Source: a virus
IMG/VR virus record: IMGVR_UViG_3300027833_000193
Span: 1 to 26,311 of that record
Reading direction: 5' to 3' (one strand)
DNA length: 26,311 nucleotides
Of this stretch, positions 14,829 through 22,647 are shown piece after piece. Position numbers and translations under genes: made by a program. Below the pieces are notes generated by a model, which worked only from the letters and a program-made list of their open reading frames with translations, made no database searches and was not told where the DNA came from. The number at the start of each line of letters is the position of its first letter. Positions within the stretch are counted from its first letter, which is position 1.

Positions 14829-17258
14829 ATGAGAAGCATATTTACATACCCAAACAATCCGTTTTACATTGACCCAGACTATCTAGGTGATGATACAGCA
14901 GGATTTCAAAGACGAATTAAAGACTTAAAAGACGGAACATATTTACCTTGGGGTCCAACTCAACAACCAACAGATAGTGTTGATGATTTAATGACTGCTG
15001 TTGGTAAGTATTACAATTTTTATGATACAGTAGGAACTCCAAACATTACCCGACATGACATGTGGGAACAGAGTTTAGTTGAACTTAACCTGGAAGAGAT
15101 TCCAGGTAGAGCACCAATTAGTTTTGAAATAGTAAGTAGCTATCCTACACTAAACAGCAACAACAAACCCTTTGCAGTATATAGATTTACATGTGCAACA
15201 CCACACGGATTTACAACAGGTGATCCTATAGTTGCTCCAGGTGGCAATGCAGTTCCAGTAAGTGGAGCCGCAGGCAGTCTTGCAGATGGCTTTGCAAAAG
15301 CTGTTGATGCAACTACATTTGAAATATATAGCAACGCTGCATGCACAGAAGTATTAGGTGGTGGCACAGATTTTCTTACTACTATGACAAGTGCTGATGA
15401 AGTGTTTATATGGAACAATTTTGCATCAAGTAGTAATGCATACGGTGCACCCCAAATGGGATTGCATTTACCAAATGGTAGTGCAAGCTTCTTAGATGGT
15501 AGTGCAATTAGAAGAACAGAAGATTTAGACAACACTAACTGGAGCGGTGATGGTGCAAACAATGTTGTAAGATATGTTGATAATGTAGGTGCAAACGATA
15601 TTAGATTATATGAAGATGCAGCATTAACTACACCACTAAGTGTAACTCCAGAATTTGTTAATACTAACAATGCTGTAAATGGTAGTCAAGGATTTAGTTC
15701 AACTTCTGGCGCTGTTTTGCATGTATTAGAAAACATTCAATATGTAGGTGATCAAAACACAAGATTCAAAGCATTATCGTGTTTTGGACAATCAGGTGAA
15801 CAGAGAATAAAAGGTTATGTAACTGTATACTCAGGCGATTATGGAACTGACCCAGTAATGACCTTTAGTAATGCAAGTGTTGGTGTAGCATTTGGTGCTC
15901 CTTTTGCAACAACATCAGACTATAATAAACCAAGATACCAAAAACCAGTTTGGATTGAATGTGATACAACAAGTTTTGATCTATATGATGCAAAAACAGG
16001 TGGTAATAAACTTCAATTTTATGCAACATCTGGACTTAACATTCAAACAGCATATTGGGATGTGTGGGTTATTGAACCAGCACTTAACCAAAGCAGTGGC
16101 AGTTGCACAGTAGATGAACATACATGGTTCAAATATGCAGACGGAAGTGTAGCAGGTGGTGATGCGTTTTGGCCTTTCTGGAGAAACATTGAATGGAGTA
16201 TTCCAGGAAATTATGCAAAACACAGATACCAGACACCAGATGTAATAATCAAAGGTGTAAACACATACATATATCAAGACAGTAACAATGTAACACAGCC
16301 TGGTGCACAGTTTAGTAGTTATGTATCACTACCAGGTGACTATCCATATTCACTAAGAACATCGTTGCAGGGCACTGAAGTTGAAGCGGCTGTATTTACA
16401 ATTAACTTAAATGCAACCTACTCGCAACTTGAAAGTATTACTACAACAGGTGGAATATATGATTCACCAAGTCACACACAGTTCCAACAACCAATACTAA
16501 GATTACCAAGTCAATATGTGCCACCAGCACCAACACCAGTGCAAACAGCGGCAGCACAAGATAACTTTGATCTAAATGATGTATGGTATACAACAACTAC
16601 AAACTATGACTATAGTAGAGACAAAGATTGGCCAAGATATCCTAGTCCAGCAAGTGCAGAACTAACAGAGACACAACCAAGTATTACTACTAACAGTCAA
16701 GCTGGTATTAAGTATACAAGAAGCGGTGGATTTAGTAAAAGCGGTATATCTTTAGAATATCCATTACTAAATGAAGCTGACTTCCGTGTGCTACAAAACG
16801 CAAGTCAATTAGCAAGAGGACAAACAGCAGTATTTCGTTGGTATTTTGTGAATCCATCATATACAAACACTTATATTTGGAAACTTAATCTAAAATCAAA
16901 TAGGGTGCCGTATGTAGTATCTTTAAGAGATCAAGATAGAGTATATTTACTAGAAGGCTTTGGTTCAAACGAAGCTGAAGTATTAAAAGAAGGTCAATTA
17001 GTTGCTATAGGTAGTAGCTATAATGGTGAACTAAGTCAAAATGTTGCTACAGTAAATGCAAATGTATTTGGCGAAGTTGAGTCTAGACTAGCATATAAAC
17101 CAGGACATTGGTTACAAGACCCCGGACAAACTTGCTGGTTAGGTATTGATAGTATAGTAGTTACACTTGCAGAAGATGATTTTGTTTACAAAGTTAGACC
17201 AGATGGACTGTATGATGTTAGTGTTAAGTTTGACTTTTCTTGGTATCATAACTCATGA
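14829..17258 (+). CDS. Large minor tail / distal tail protein
   Basis: An 809-residue protein following the tape measure after 2 bases. It is beta-rich throughout, with few charged helices. It has an HGFTTGDPI segment around residues 126-134 followed by VDATTFEIYSNAACTEVL, a beta-barrel module often compared with the E1 FCCH fold in phage tail proteins. A second variant (NDIRLYEDAALTTPLSV) lies about 100 residues on. The C-terminal ~150 residues (EADFRVLQNASQLARGQTAVFRWYF .. GIDSIVVTLAEDDFVYKV) look like a distal tail or gpM-like end. It probably joins tube and tip. The length is greater than usual for gpM or Dit, so it may be a fusion. Confidence 0.7.
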   Translation: MRSIFTYPNNPFYIDPDYLGDDTAGFQRRIKDLKDGTYLPWGPTQQPTDSVDDLMTAVGKYYNFYDTVGTPNITRHDMWEQSLVELNLEEIPGRAPISFEIVSSYPTLNSNNKPFAVYRFTCATPHGFTTGDPIVAPGGNAVPVSGAAGSLADGFAKAVDATTFEIYSNAACTEVLGGGTDFLTTMTSADEVFIWNNFASSSNAYGAPQMGLHLPNGSASFLDGSAIRRTEDLDNTNWSGDGANNVVRYVDNVGANDIRLYEDAALTTPLSVTPEFVNTNNAVNGSQGFSSTSGAVLHVLENIQYVGDQNTRFKALSCFGQSGEQRIKGYVTVYSGDYGTDPVMTFSNASVGVAFGAPFATTSDYNKPRYQKPVWIECDTTSFDLYDAKTGGNKLQFYATSGLNIQTAYWDVWVIEPALNQSSGSCTVDEHTWFKYADGSVAGGDAFWPFWRNIEWSIPGNYAKHRYQTPDVIIKGVNTYIYQDSNNVTQPGAQFSSYVSLPGDYPYSLRTSLQGTEVEAAVFTINLNATYSQLESITTTGGIYDSPSHTQFQQPILRLPSQYVPPAPTPVQTAAAQDNFDLNDVWYTTTTNYDYSRDKDWPRYPSPASAELTETQPSITTNSQAGIKYTRSGGFSKSGISLEYPLLNEADFRVLQNASQLARGQTAVFRWYFVNPSYTNTYIWKLNLKSNRVPYVVSLRDQDRVYLLEGFGSNEAEVLKEGQLVAIGSSYNGELSQNVATVNANVFGEVESRLAYKPGHWLQDPGQTCWLGIDSIVVTLAEDDFVYKVRPDGLYDVSVKFDFSWYHNS

Positions 17259-17836
17259 GTAATAACAGAGGCATGAGTGGTGCCTTAACCACTACAACAA
17301 AAGAAGCTACAGTTCAATATTATGAAATAGTTCACATCGATGTTAACAGTGGATACTATCTTACAAACGCTCCTTGGGACATTATATATGATGGCATAAG
17401 ATATTATGCTGCAGGTAATATGTTAGAGCTTGATGGAGTTGAAGAGAATGTTGGATTTGAAATTGAAAGTTTAACAATTAACATTGGCGGCATTGACCCA
17501 TTACCAGGTGATGGCACTGAGCCATTTATTAAAAAGATATTAACAAGTGATTATGTTGAACGCAATGTAACCATTACTAGAGTATACTATGATGTTGATG
17601 GTGGTGTAGTAGATGGCGTTGTATTATACAGTGGCTTTATTAATACTGCAAGTGCAGCAAGTGGACTTGGACCGGATGGAGCAGCAGTTAGCATACAAAC
17701 AAGTAACAACTGGACAGACTTTGCCAAACTTAGCGGTAGACACACAAACGATACAAGTCAACAAGCAGTATTTCCAGGCGATCTTGGATTTGAATATGCA
17801 AAAGAAGTCCAAAAACAAGTCGAATGGAAGGAGTAA
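17255..17836 (+). CDS. DUF2163/gpL-like baseplate hub protein
   Basis: A 193-residue protein that starts at ATG 17255, overlapping the previous stop (ATGA). The middle (DVNSGYYLTNAPWDIIYDGIRYYAAGNML) and the C-terminus (SGRHTNDTSQQAVFPGDLGFEYAKEVQ) match the pattern of DUF2163 or lambda gpL-like tail tip proteins, in which a G/R-x-T-x(3)-QQ..FPGD.GFE ending is usual. In that family this region lies beside an iron-sulphur site, but only the fold-level similarity can be seen here. The context (after the distal tail protein, before NlpC-like and J-like genes) fits tail-tip assembly. Confidence 0.8.
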   Translation: MSNNRGMSGALTTTTKEATVQYYEIVHIDVNSGYYLTNAPWDIIYDGIRYYAAGNMLELDGVEENVGFEIESLTINIGGIDPLPGDGTEPFIKKILTSDYVERNVTITRVYYDVDGGVVDGVVLYSGFINTASAASGLGPDGAAVSIQTSNNWTDFAKLSGRHTNDTSQQAVFPGDLGFEYAKEVQKQVEWKE

Positions 17837-17839
17837 AAT

Positions 17840-18244
17840 ATGAGCATTAATTTAGAATTATTTAAATATATAGAAAGACACAAGTATGACAAATATCTGT
17901 GGGGTGAAAGAGATTGTATGTTATTTCCATCAATATGGATTGATACATACTACGGCGAAACTACAAGCAAAACTATCAAACACCAGTATTATAATAGACG
18001 CACAGCATTAGTGTTTTATAAAAACTATATAAGCACAGACACTGTGCTAAGAGGTGTAAACTTCGTAGAACAAGAAGATATAAGTAGTGTAGAAGACGGT
18101 GACATAGTGCAAACAGGAACACTTGAATGGCCTCTATTATGGTTGATGTATAACGATGCAGCATACTGTATGAGTGAACAAGGTCTTATCTATGTAACAT
18201 ATGAAGCACTAAGCCCTCAAGTCTTAAAAGTCTGGAGACGATAA
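17840..18244 (+). CDS. NlpC/P60-like tail tip protein, probably without catalysis
   Basis: A 134-residue protein in the place of lambda gpK. WGERDCMLFPSIWID (residues 21-35) is the cysteine motif of NlpC/P60-like and DUF6950-like phage tail proteins, with Cys26. The region where the family normally has its catalytic His (VEDGDIV.. then WPLLWLMYNDAAYCMSEQGLIYV) has no histidine; the residue is replaced around Trp/Asn. The protein therefore may serve structurally rather than as a peptidoglycan hydrolase. It starts at ATG 17840, 3 bases after the previous stop, with an AAGGAG in the 3' end of the previous gene. Confidence 0.65.
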   Translation: MSINLELFKYIERHKYDKYLWGERDCMLFPSIWIDTYYGETTSKTIKHQYYNRRTALVFYKNYISTDTVLRGVNFVEQEDISSVEDGDIVQTGTLEWPLLWLMYNDAAYCMSEQGLIYVTYEALSPQVLKVWRR

Positions 18245-18245
18245 T

Positions 18246-19715
18246 ATGCCTTTCTTAGCACCTGCAGCCGCAGCACTAGGTGCATTTGCTGCCACAGCAG
18301 TAGGTGGATTCCTTATTAACTTAGCAGTGACCTTTGTCATTGGCAAGGTTATGCAAAAGCGTATGAAGAAAAAGATGGAAGCTATGCAAAGAGCTAACCG
18401 TCCAAGTGTTATGGTTAACACTGCTTCAAACACCGAAGCTATTCCAGCATTATATGGACAAACAAGAATTGGTGGTAACAGACTATTTACAGAATCAACA
18501 GATGGAACAGGTAACACAAGTATCAACAGTCACCTTAATATGTTGTTTAGTATATGCGAAGGCGAAGTAGAAACACTACAACAAATCTATTTTGATGATA
18601 CTATAGTATGGGATGCAGACAACGGTGGTGACTTTGAAGCTGATGGTATTCAACTTAACGGCTTCACTGGTAAGTATGAACCAGCACTAAATGCCGCATC
18701 AGGGTCTAAATTAGTATTTTACAAAGGCGCAGACAGTCAAACTAGTAACAGTTTACTACAAACAAGTATTGGTAGTCAATGGACATCAGCACACAGATTG
18801 CGTGGAATATGTTATATTGGTATGGTGTTAAAGTCAAACGCAGAGATATACAAAGGTGGATTGCCGTTAATGACATTTGTGGTTAAGGGTAAAAAGATTA
18901 AAGATGTAAGTGCATTACCAAGCAGCGTAACTCTTACAAGTGGCGCAGATCAAAACCCTGTTGATGTGTTATATGATTACATCACAAACCCTAGATATGG
19001 TAAAGGACTTGATCACGACAGCAGTGGAAACTACAGTGCAGGACTTAACATTGATTTAGATAGCTTTAAAACAGCTAGAACACAAGCAACAGGATACTAT
19101 AAAATTAATGGTATACTAGATACAAGTCAAGACTTGTATGCTAATATTGGTGAAATACTTGAAAGCATGAATGGCTTGTTAGTATTCCAAAACGGCAAGT
19201 ATATACTTAAACTTCAAAGTAGAAGTGAAACAAGTGTAGCTTCACTTACTGCAATTGATATACTATCACCAATGAGTGTGCAAATGCCAGCTAAAAGTGA
19301 CAAGTTTAATAAAGTATTAGCAGACTACAGAAATAAAGCCAGTGGCACAAATTACAATGATGATATAGTTATTGTAGAAAGTTCAACATTCTTAACAGAA
19401 GATAAAGGAACAGAACTTGAAAGCAGAATTCGTTTAGACTTAGTAGATGATGAAAGTCTTGTTACAGATATTGCAAATTACGCAATGAACTCTAGTCGCT
19501 TCCAACAAACAGTGTCATTTGACGCAGCACACACGGCATTAAGATTGCAGTGTGGAGAGATTATTAAATTAAACTTATCTGAATTTGGCTGGAGCACAGC
19601 CGATGGTTATACAGACGGTAAGCCGTTTAGAATAACACAAATGAGTCTCAACCCAGACAATAGTATATCAATCACCGCAACCGAATATGAATCAACAATT
19701 GAATTAATACCATAA
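18246..19715 (+). CDS. J-like tail tip attachment / central hub protein
   Basis: A 489-residue protein with a hydrophobic Ala/Gly-rich N-terminus (residues 1-34), then a basic stretch KVMQKRMKKKMEAM and the segment IPALYGQTRIGGNR, which resembles the start of phage J-like hub proteins. The central part includes DVLYDYITNPRYGKGL and a region KINGILDTSQDLYANIGEILESMNG, both common features of Phage-tail_3 domains. The C-terminus (GEIIKLNLSEFGWS .. PFRITQMSLNPDNSISITATEYE) is another conserved piece. It is much shorter than lambda J and lacks its C-terminal receptor domain; receptor binding is probably done by the separate fibres. The hydrophobic start may contact the membrane. Confidence 0.82.
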   Translation: MPFLAPAAAALGAFAATAVGGFLINLAVTFVIGKVMQKRMKKKMEAMQRANRPSVMVNTASNTEAIPALYGQTRIGGNRLFTESTDGTGNTSINSHLNMLFSICEGEVETLQQIYFDDTIVWDADNGGDFEADGIQLNGFTGKYEPALNAASGSKLVFYKGADSQTSNSLLQTSIGSQWTSAHRLRGICYIGMVLKSNAEIYKGGLPLMTFVVKGKKIKDVSALPSSVTLTSGADQNPVDVLYDYITNPRYGKGLDHDSSGNYSAGLNIDLDSFKTARTQATGYYKINGILDTSQDLYANIGEILESMNGLLVFQNGKYILKLQSRSETSVASLTAIDILSPMSVQMPAKSDKFNKVLADYRNKASGTNYNDDIVIVESSTFLTEDKGTELESRIRLDLVDDESLVTDIANYAMNSSRFQQTVSFDAAHTALRLQCGEIIKLNLSEFGWSTADGYTDGKPFRITQMSLNPDNSISITATEYESTIELIP

Positions 19716-19731
19716 ACTATACAGGTGATAC

Positions 19732-20280
19732 ATGGAAGCGGAAGCCCCAACATACAGCAGAGCCCTTACCGTCTCTGACAGACTTAGGTCATTAATAAAC
19801 GGAAAACTTAGAAGCAGAGAATGTTATAACATACACAATGTTAGTGCTATATGGCATGTAGAAAGTTGCAAAGGTATACACTTACCAAAATGCAGAGGTG
19901 GAATAGTATACCCAAATGCTAAAACACAAGAAAATTATAAAGTAGTTGTATTCGTAACAGACCCACAGTTTAATAACTGGGCTGAAGATGCAGGATTAAA
20001 GATTAAAGCCAAGTGGACCAATCAACATCATATAGCAATAAGCACAGGCAAAGTAACTAAAGTAGATAAACCATTAAAACAAACTTACAATGAAGTGTAT
20101 AACCAACTATGGAAATTAGTTGATGATTTAGCTTCGCCTGCAACTATAGCTGAAGAACTAGGTATTGGATTAGGCAGAGCAAGAGGTTTTAAACACAAAA
20201 TGCGTTTAGAACAAGCTAGAGCAAGAACCAAAGCTGAAGAAGCTAAGAATAATAAGCGTATTAGCGTAGGTCATAAATAA
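19732..20280 (+). CDS. Unknown 182-aa protein with possible helix-turn-helix
   Basis: A basic protein after the tail tip gene, with an AGGTGA site 6 bases before ATG 19732. The middle has three cysteines (31, 46, 54) and a beta pattern (YKVVVFVTDPQFNNWAED, then IKAKWTNQHHIAIS). The C-terminal part has a convincing helix-turn-helix-like region at about residues 133-155 (LASPATIAEELGIGLGRARG), followed by a Lys/Arg/Ala-rich helix. This is the last gene before the non-coding block and terminator, so it could be a late regulator or a DNA-binding protein packaged with the virion. No family is recognised. Confidence 0.7.
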   Translation: MEAEAPTYSRALTVSDRLRSLINGKLRSRECYNIHNVSAIWHVESCKGIHLPKCRGGIVYPNAKTQENYKVVVFVTDPQFNNWAEDAGLKIKAKWTNQHHIAISTGKVTKVDKPLKQTYNEVYNQLWKLVDDLASPATIAEELGIGLGRARGFKHKMRLEQARARTKAEEAKNNKRISVGHK

Positions 20281-20318
20281 GTATGTAATGTTAAGAGACT
20301 GATTAAATTAACATATAC
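20281..20318 (+). other. AT-rich hairpin directly after the last late gene
   Basis: ATGTTAA (20288-20294) pairs perfectly with TTAACAT (20308-20314), and the flanking GTAT/ATAC extend the stem across a three-base bulge. The loop is 13 bases. It begins immediately after the stop codon of the 182-aa gene and may protect or process the mRNA end. Confidence 0.5.
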
Positions 20319-20406
20319 GGTAACAGAGAACTCTTATACACGGCAAGTCAGCCAGATAGGACTCCTTTCGATTAAATACGCCTTATAAGGCCCACACGCT
20401 GTTACC
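20319..20406 (+). ncRNA. Candidate structured RNA closed by an 8-bp stem
   Basis: GGTAACAG (20319-20326) is perfectly complementary to CTGTTACC (20399-20406), enclosing 72 bases that contain smaller pairings: GGC/GCC around AAGTCA, AGTC/GACT, and the 12-base palindrome GCCTTATAAGGC at 20380-20391. No reading frame is present. It lies between the late genes and a terminator-like hairpin, so it would be made as the 3' part of the late transcript unless it has an unseen promoter. It does not fit the tRNA layout (no T-loop). The class is unknown. Confidence 0.5.
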
Positions 20407-20411
20407 CATTA

Positions 20412-20448
20412 AGCCCTATATGCATCATGTTGCACATAGGGCTTTCTT
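20412..20448 (+). terminator. Rho-independent terminator ending the late region
   Basis: An 8-bp stem AGCCCTAT/ATAGGGCT (20412-20419 and 20436-20443), with a further TGCA/TGCA pairing inside, is followed by TTCTT. This is probably the end of the late structural operon. Confidence 0.75.
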
Positions 20449-20630
20449 ATGACTAGATGTAGTTAAACTAGGTGTCTTAGACGCTCAAATAGGACTATAT
20501 AGCGTGTCTAAATTACTAGAGTGCATAGTAGTAGCCAAAACACTAATAAAACCAAAAGACGCCTTTTAAACCTGTTTAAACACTTAAAACCTGTATATAG
20601 ATAAATAAAAGTGTATAAAGCAACAAGAGG
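20449..20630. other. Non-coding AT-rich stretch before the early promoter
   Basis: There is no reading frame of note. It has an inverted repeat TTAGAC (20477-20482) / GTCTAA (20516-20521), two AAACCTGT copies separated by TTAAACACTT (about 20567-20594), and a very AT-rich run (TATATAGATAAATAAAAG) just upstream of the promoter. Such an arrangement would suit a replication origin or operator region, but no clear iterons are seen and the idea is inference only. Confidence 0.4.
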
Positions 20631-20659
20631 TTGACAAATAGACTAACTTGTGTTACACT
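20631..20659 (+). promoter_or_regulatory. Sigma-70-type promoter of the early/replication module
   Basis: A perfect -35 box TTGACA (20631-20636), a 17-base spacer and TACACT (20654-20659, 4 of 6 to consensus). Transcription would start near 20666, about 45 bases before the first gene of the module. The -10 lies inside GTGTTACACTA, a motif also present in both leader repeats. Confidence 0.8.
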
Positions 20660-20711
20660 ATATAAGTAAAGTAAGTTAATGATTAACTACTCAAAACCAA
20701 AGGAGATACAT

Positions 20712-21155
20712 ATGTTATACATATACCCAACATTAAGAAAATTACAAGCAAGAAGCCACGGCAGACAAGCTCATGCTAGTGTGCAAGTAAAACTCACACA
20801 AGGTGAGAAAAACAAAGTCCTAGAGCTGTTCCACAAACACAGCAACTTTTACCAAGAATATCCAGAATTGTATTATGAACACAATGACAGGATTGGTCTT
20901 GACAACAGAGCTTATACCACATCAAAAATAATTAAAGATATTAATGCTAAGATTCCAGACTGGATGCAAAAGAAGAATGACTTGTATGAAAGTTATTTAA
21001 TCCGTCATAATCATATAGTAACTGTAACAGCAGAGAAAATATGCAAAACTCACGACACTAGAGTAGCTGATGAGTATATTGATCAATACTTTATAGACTA
21101 TGGAACACCAGCGCCAAGACACACTCCAAGCAACAACTTGTGGGAAACAGACTAA
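20712..21155 (+). CDS. Unknown early protein, 147 aa
   Basis: ATG 20712 is preferred over the in-frame ATG 20679 because an AAAGGAG (20699-20705) lies at ideal distance. It is the first gene after the early promoter. The protein is basic, helical and His/Tyr-rich: SHGRQAHASVQVKLTQGEKNK, then FYQEYPELYYEHNDRIGLDNRA, and LYESYLIRHNHIVTVTAEKI. There is no membrane segment or known motif. Its TAA shares one base with the next ATG, so it is coupled to the next two genes. Being first and coupled to a polymerase-like gene, it may act in replication or early takeover; this is inference from position only. Confidence 0.7.
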   Translation: MLYIYPTLRKLQARSHGRQAHASVQVKLTQGEKNKVLELFHKHSNFYQEYPELYYEHNDRIGLDNRAYTTSKIIKDINAKIPDWMQKKNDLYESYLIRHNHIVTVTAEKICKTHDTRVADEYIDQYFIDYGTPAPRHTPSNNLWETD

Positions 21156-21547
21156 TGAGAGAACATAACCCCCCAATGTTCTTGAAGAAACTAAGTGCAG
21201 CTCATTTATTAAAACAAATAGAAGCTGGAACTTACTTCAAGGACATTGACACTACAGTAAGAGACATTGTTAAATGGGAAAACATTCAACGAGATGAAGA
21301 ACCACATGATACAGCCAAGTATGATCCAGGAACTGAACCTGCTATACTACTAGCAGTATTGCGTGTGGTAGCTGTAACAGAAACAATGAGTGTTGGTGGT
21401 GTAACAGCACTAGTAGCAGGTGTATTGCTTGATGCTAAACTAGAAGATGCATACGATATTGTAAAACAAAACAAAGTAGAGGCTGCAGTGCATAAGAAAA
21501 AGTATGCATATGTAAGAAAGCTACTAGACAGCTTGGGACCAAAATAA
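21155..21547 (+). CDS. Unknown early protein, 130 aa, with hydrophobic centre
   Basis: I take ATG 21155, overlapping the previous stop as TAATG; a GTG at 21140 in the same frame would extend it by five residues. The N-terminal half is helical (FLKKLSAAHLLKQIEAGTYF). Residues 62-93 are hydrophobic with a small-residue turn (PAILLAVLRVVAVTETMSVGGVTALVAGVLL), which could be a buried helix pair or one membrane hairpin. The C-terminus is Lys-rich. No ribosome binding site is visible, so translation probably depends on re-initiation from the upstream gene. The family is not recognised. Confidence 0.65.
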   Translation: MREHNPPMFLKKLSAAHLLKQIEAGTYFKDIDTTVRDIVKWENIQRDEEPHDTAKYDPGTEPAILLAVLRVVAVTETMSVGGVTALVAGVLLDAKLEDAYDIVKQNKVEAAVHKKKYAYVRKLLDSLGPK

Positions 21548-22647
21548 TGACACACTACACCCCCAACTTCAATGATCCTAGAGTAGTTAAAAGAGTAAAC
21601 AGTGCAATAGGATTTACTAATGCACTGCTTAGTGACAAACCAAAACAAATGTATACACGCTACATAGACAAACACTTTGGTGCAAGCAGTCACAAGTTAA
21701 GCAAGTATCTTAGGTCACATCTATTGATATGCATTGACACACACTACGATATGAAGAATGGGTTGTGTAAGATGTATATAAGAAACAAACGAGGTATGCT
21801 TTACCTAAGTGACATGATACAGTATAACACCAGCAAACACACTAGTCAAGAAGCAACACAGTATAGCACAGGATTAAACTGGGCAACCAATACATATGCA
21901 GAACAAATATCAAGTGGTGACTTTGATTACGAAGAAAGATCACATAGATTGTGTAGTCCTATACAAGGCATACGCACTACAGTGCGAGAAGAGATGTTTC
22001 ATAACAGTGGATACAGTTATAACTATGATATAAGCACTGCCGCACCTACAATAATGTATCAACACTATATGCAATGTGCAGACTATTGTGGATTGGTATT
22101 GGAAACTATAGAAGACTATATAGCTAATAAGGCACAGCGTAGAGCAGAACTATGCAAAGGTGCAAACCTAGAAGCTGATGTAGTTAAGAAGATATTCAAT
22201 GGATTGTTTAACGGTGCGAAGCTCAGCATACACTATAACACGCAGTTATTCAAACTAATAGGCTGTGATGTAGCTAAGATGCGATACTTACAGCAGCACG
22301 AGTATTTGACAGACTTAAAAGCGGATATAAAGACTATGTGGGACACTATAAGAAGTGGATTGCCTAAACAGTATTACACAGATAGATTCAACAAAAACGG
22401 ATCACCAAGAGCTAGACAATTCAATTCAAAACAAAAGTGGAACATATACTTCCAACTAGAGCGTAAAGTATTAAACGAGATGCGTGATTACTTAAAAACA
22501 CTAAGATGTAGATTCTTCCTAGAGCATGATGGATTTAGATGCACAACAAAGATTAACACAGTTGACATAAGTCAATGGATAGAGGCTGGAACAGGGTTCA
22601 AACTAACGCTTACAGAGAAGTGTTACACTAGTAGTATAATAGCGTAA
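21547..22647 (+). CDS. Compact family-A-polymerase-like protein (putative replicative polymerase)
   Basis: A 366-residue protein, coupled to the previous gene by TAATG. By eye it carries the three core motifs of the PolA/T7-RNA-polymerase superfamily. Motif A is YDISTAAP (Asp161, Ser163); motif B is VKKIFNGLFNGAK (Lys214, Gly219, Gly223), matching K-x4-G-x3-G of the O helix; motif C is LEHDGF (His327, Asp328). Spacing Asp161-Lys214 is 53 and Lys214-Asp328 is 114, against 53 and 122 in Taq polymerase (610, 663, 785). Odd points: no exonuclease domain, Asn222 in place of the O-helix Tyr, and Ala at the steric-gate place (166) where DNA polymerases have Glu. It could be a DNA polymerase, an RNA polymerase or a primase-like enzyme. 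The assignment is inference. Confidence 0.5.
   Translation: MTHYTPNFNDPRVVKRVNSAIGFTNALLSDKPKQMYTRYIDKHFGASSHKLSKYLRSHLLICIDTHYDMKNGLCKMYIRNKRGMLYLSDMIQYNTSKHTSQEATQYSTGLNWATNTYAEQISSGDFDYEERSHRLCSPIQGIRTTVREEMFHNSGYSYNYDISTAAPTIMYQHYMQCADYCGLVLETIEDYIANKAQRRAELCKGANLEADVVKKIFNGLFNGAKLSIHYNTQLFKLIGCDVAKMRYLQQHEYLTDLKADIKTMWDTIRSGLPKQYYTDRFNKNGSPRARQFNSKQKWNIYFQLERKVLNEMRDYLKTLRCRFFLEHDGFRCTTKINTVDISQWIEAGTGFKLTLTEKCYTSSIIA

Noticed and set aside
15140-15670. Minus-strand open frame (176 codons) inside the 809-aa tail gene
   Set aside because: Shadow of the + strand gene: low-complexity Ser/Leu/Pro composition, no ribosome binding site, and no gap to fill.
15892-16113. 73-codon + strand frame inside the 809-aa tail gene
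   Set aside because: Gln/Ile-rich shadow frame with no start signal.
17613-17843. 76-codon + strand frame inside the hub protein gene
   Set aside because: It overlaps a well supported gene in another frame and has no ribosome binding site.
20319-20406. tRNA or hammerhead ribozyme
   Set aside because: No T-loop, no anticodon arm of the right size, and no CUGANGA/GAAA core; kept only as an unclassified structure.
21547-22647. Reverse transcriptase of a diversity-generating retroelement acting on the tail fibre
   Set aside because: There is no YxDD motif; the acidic motif is HDGF with PolA-like spacing. The differences between the fibre copies are not limited to adenines, and no template repeat was seen.
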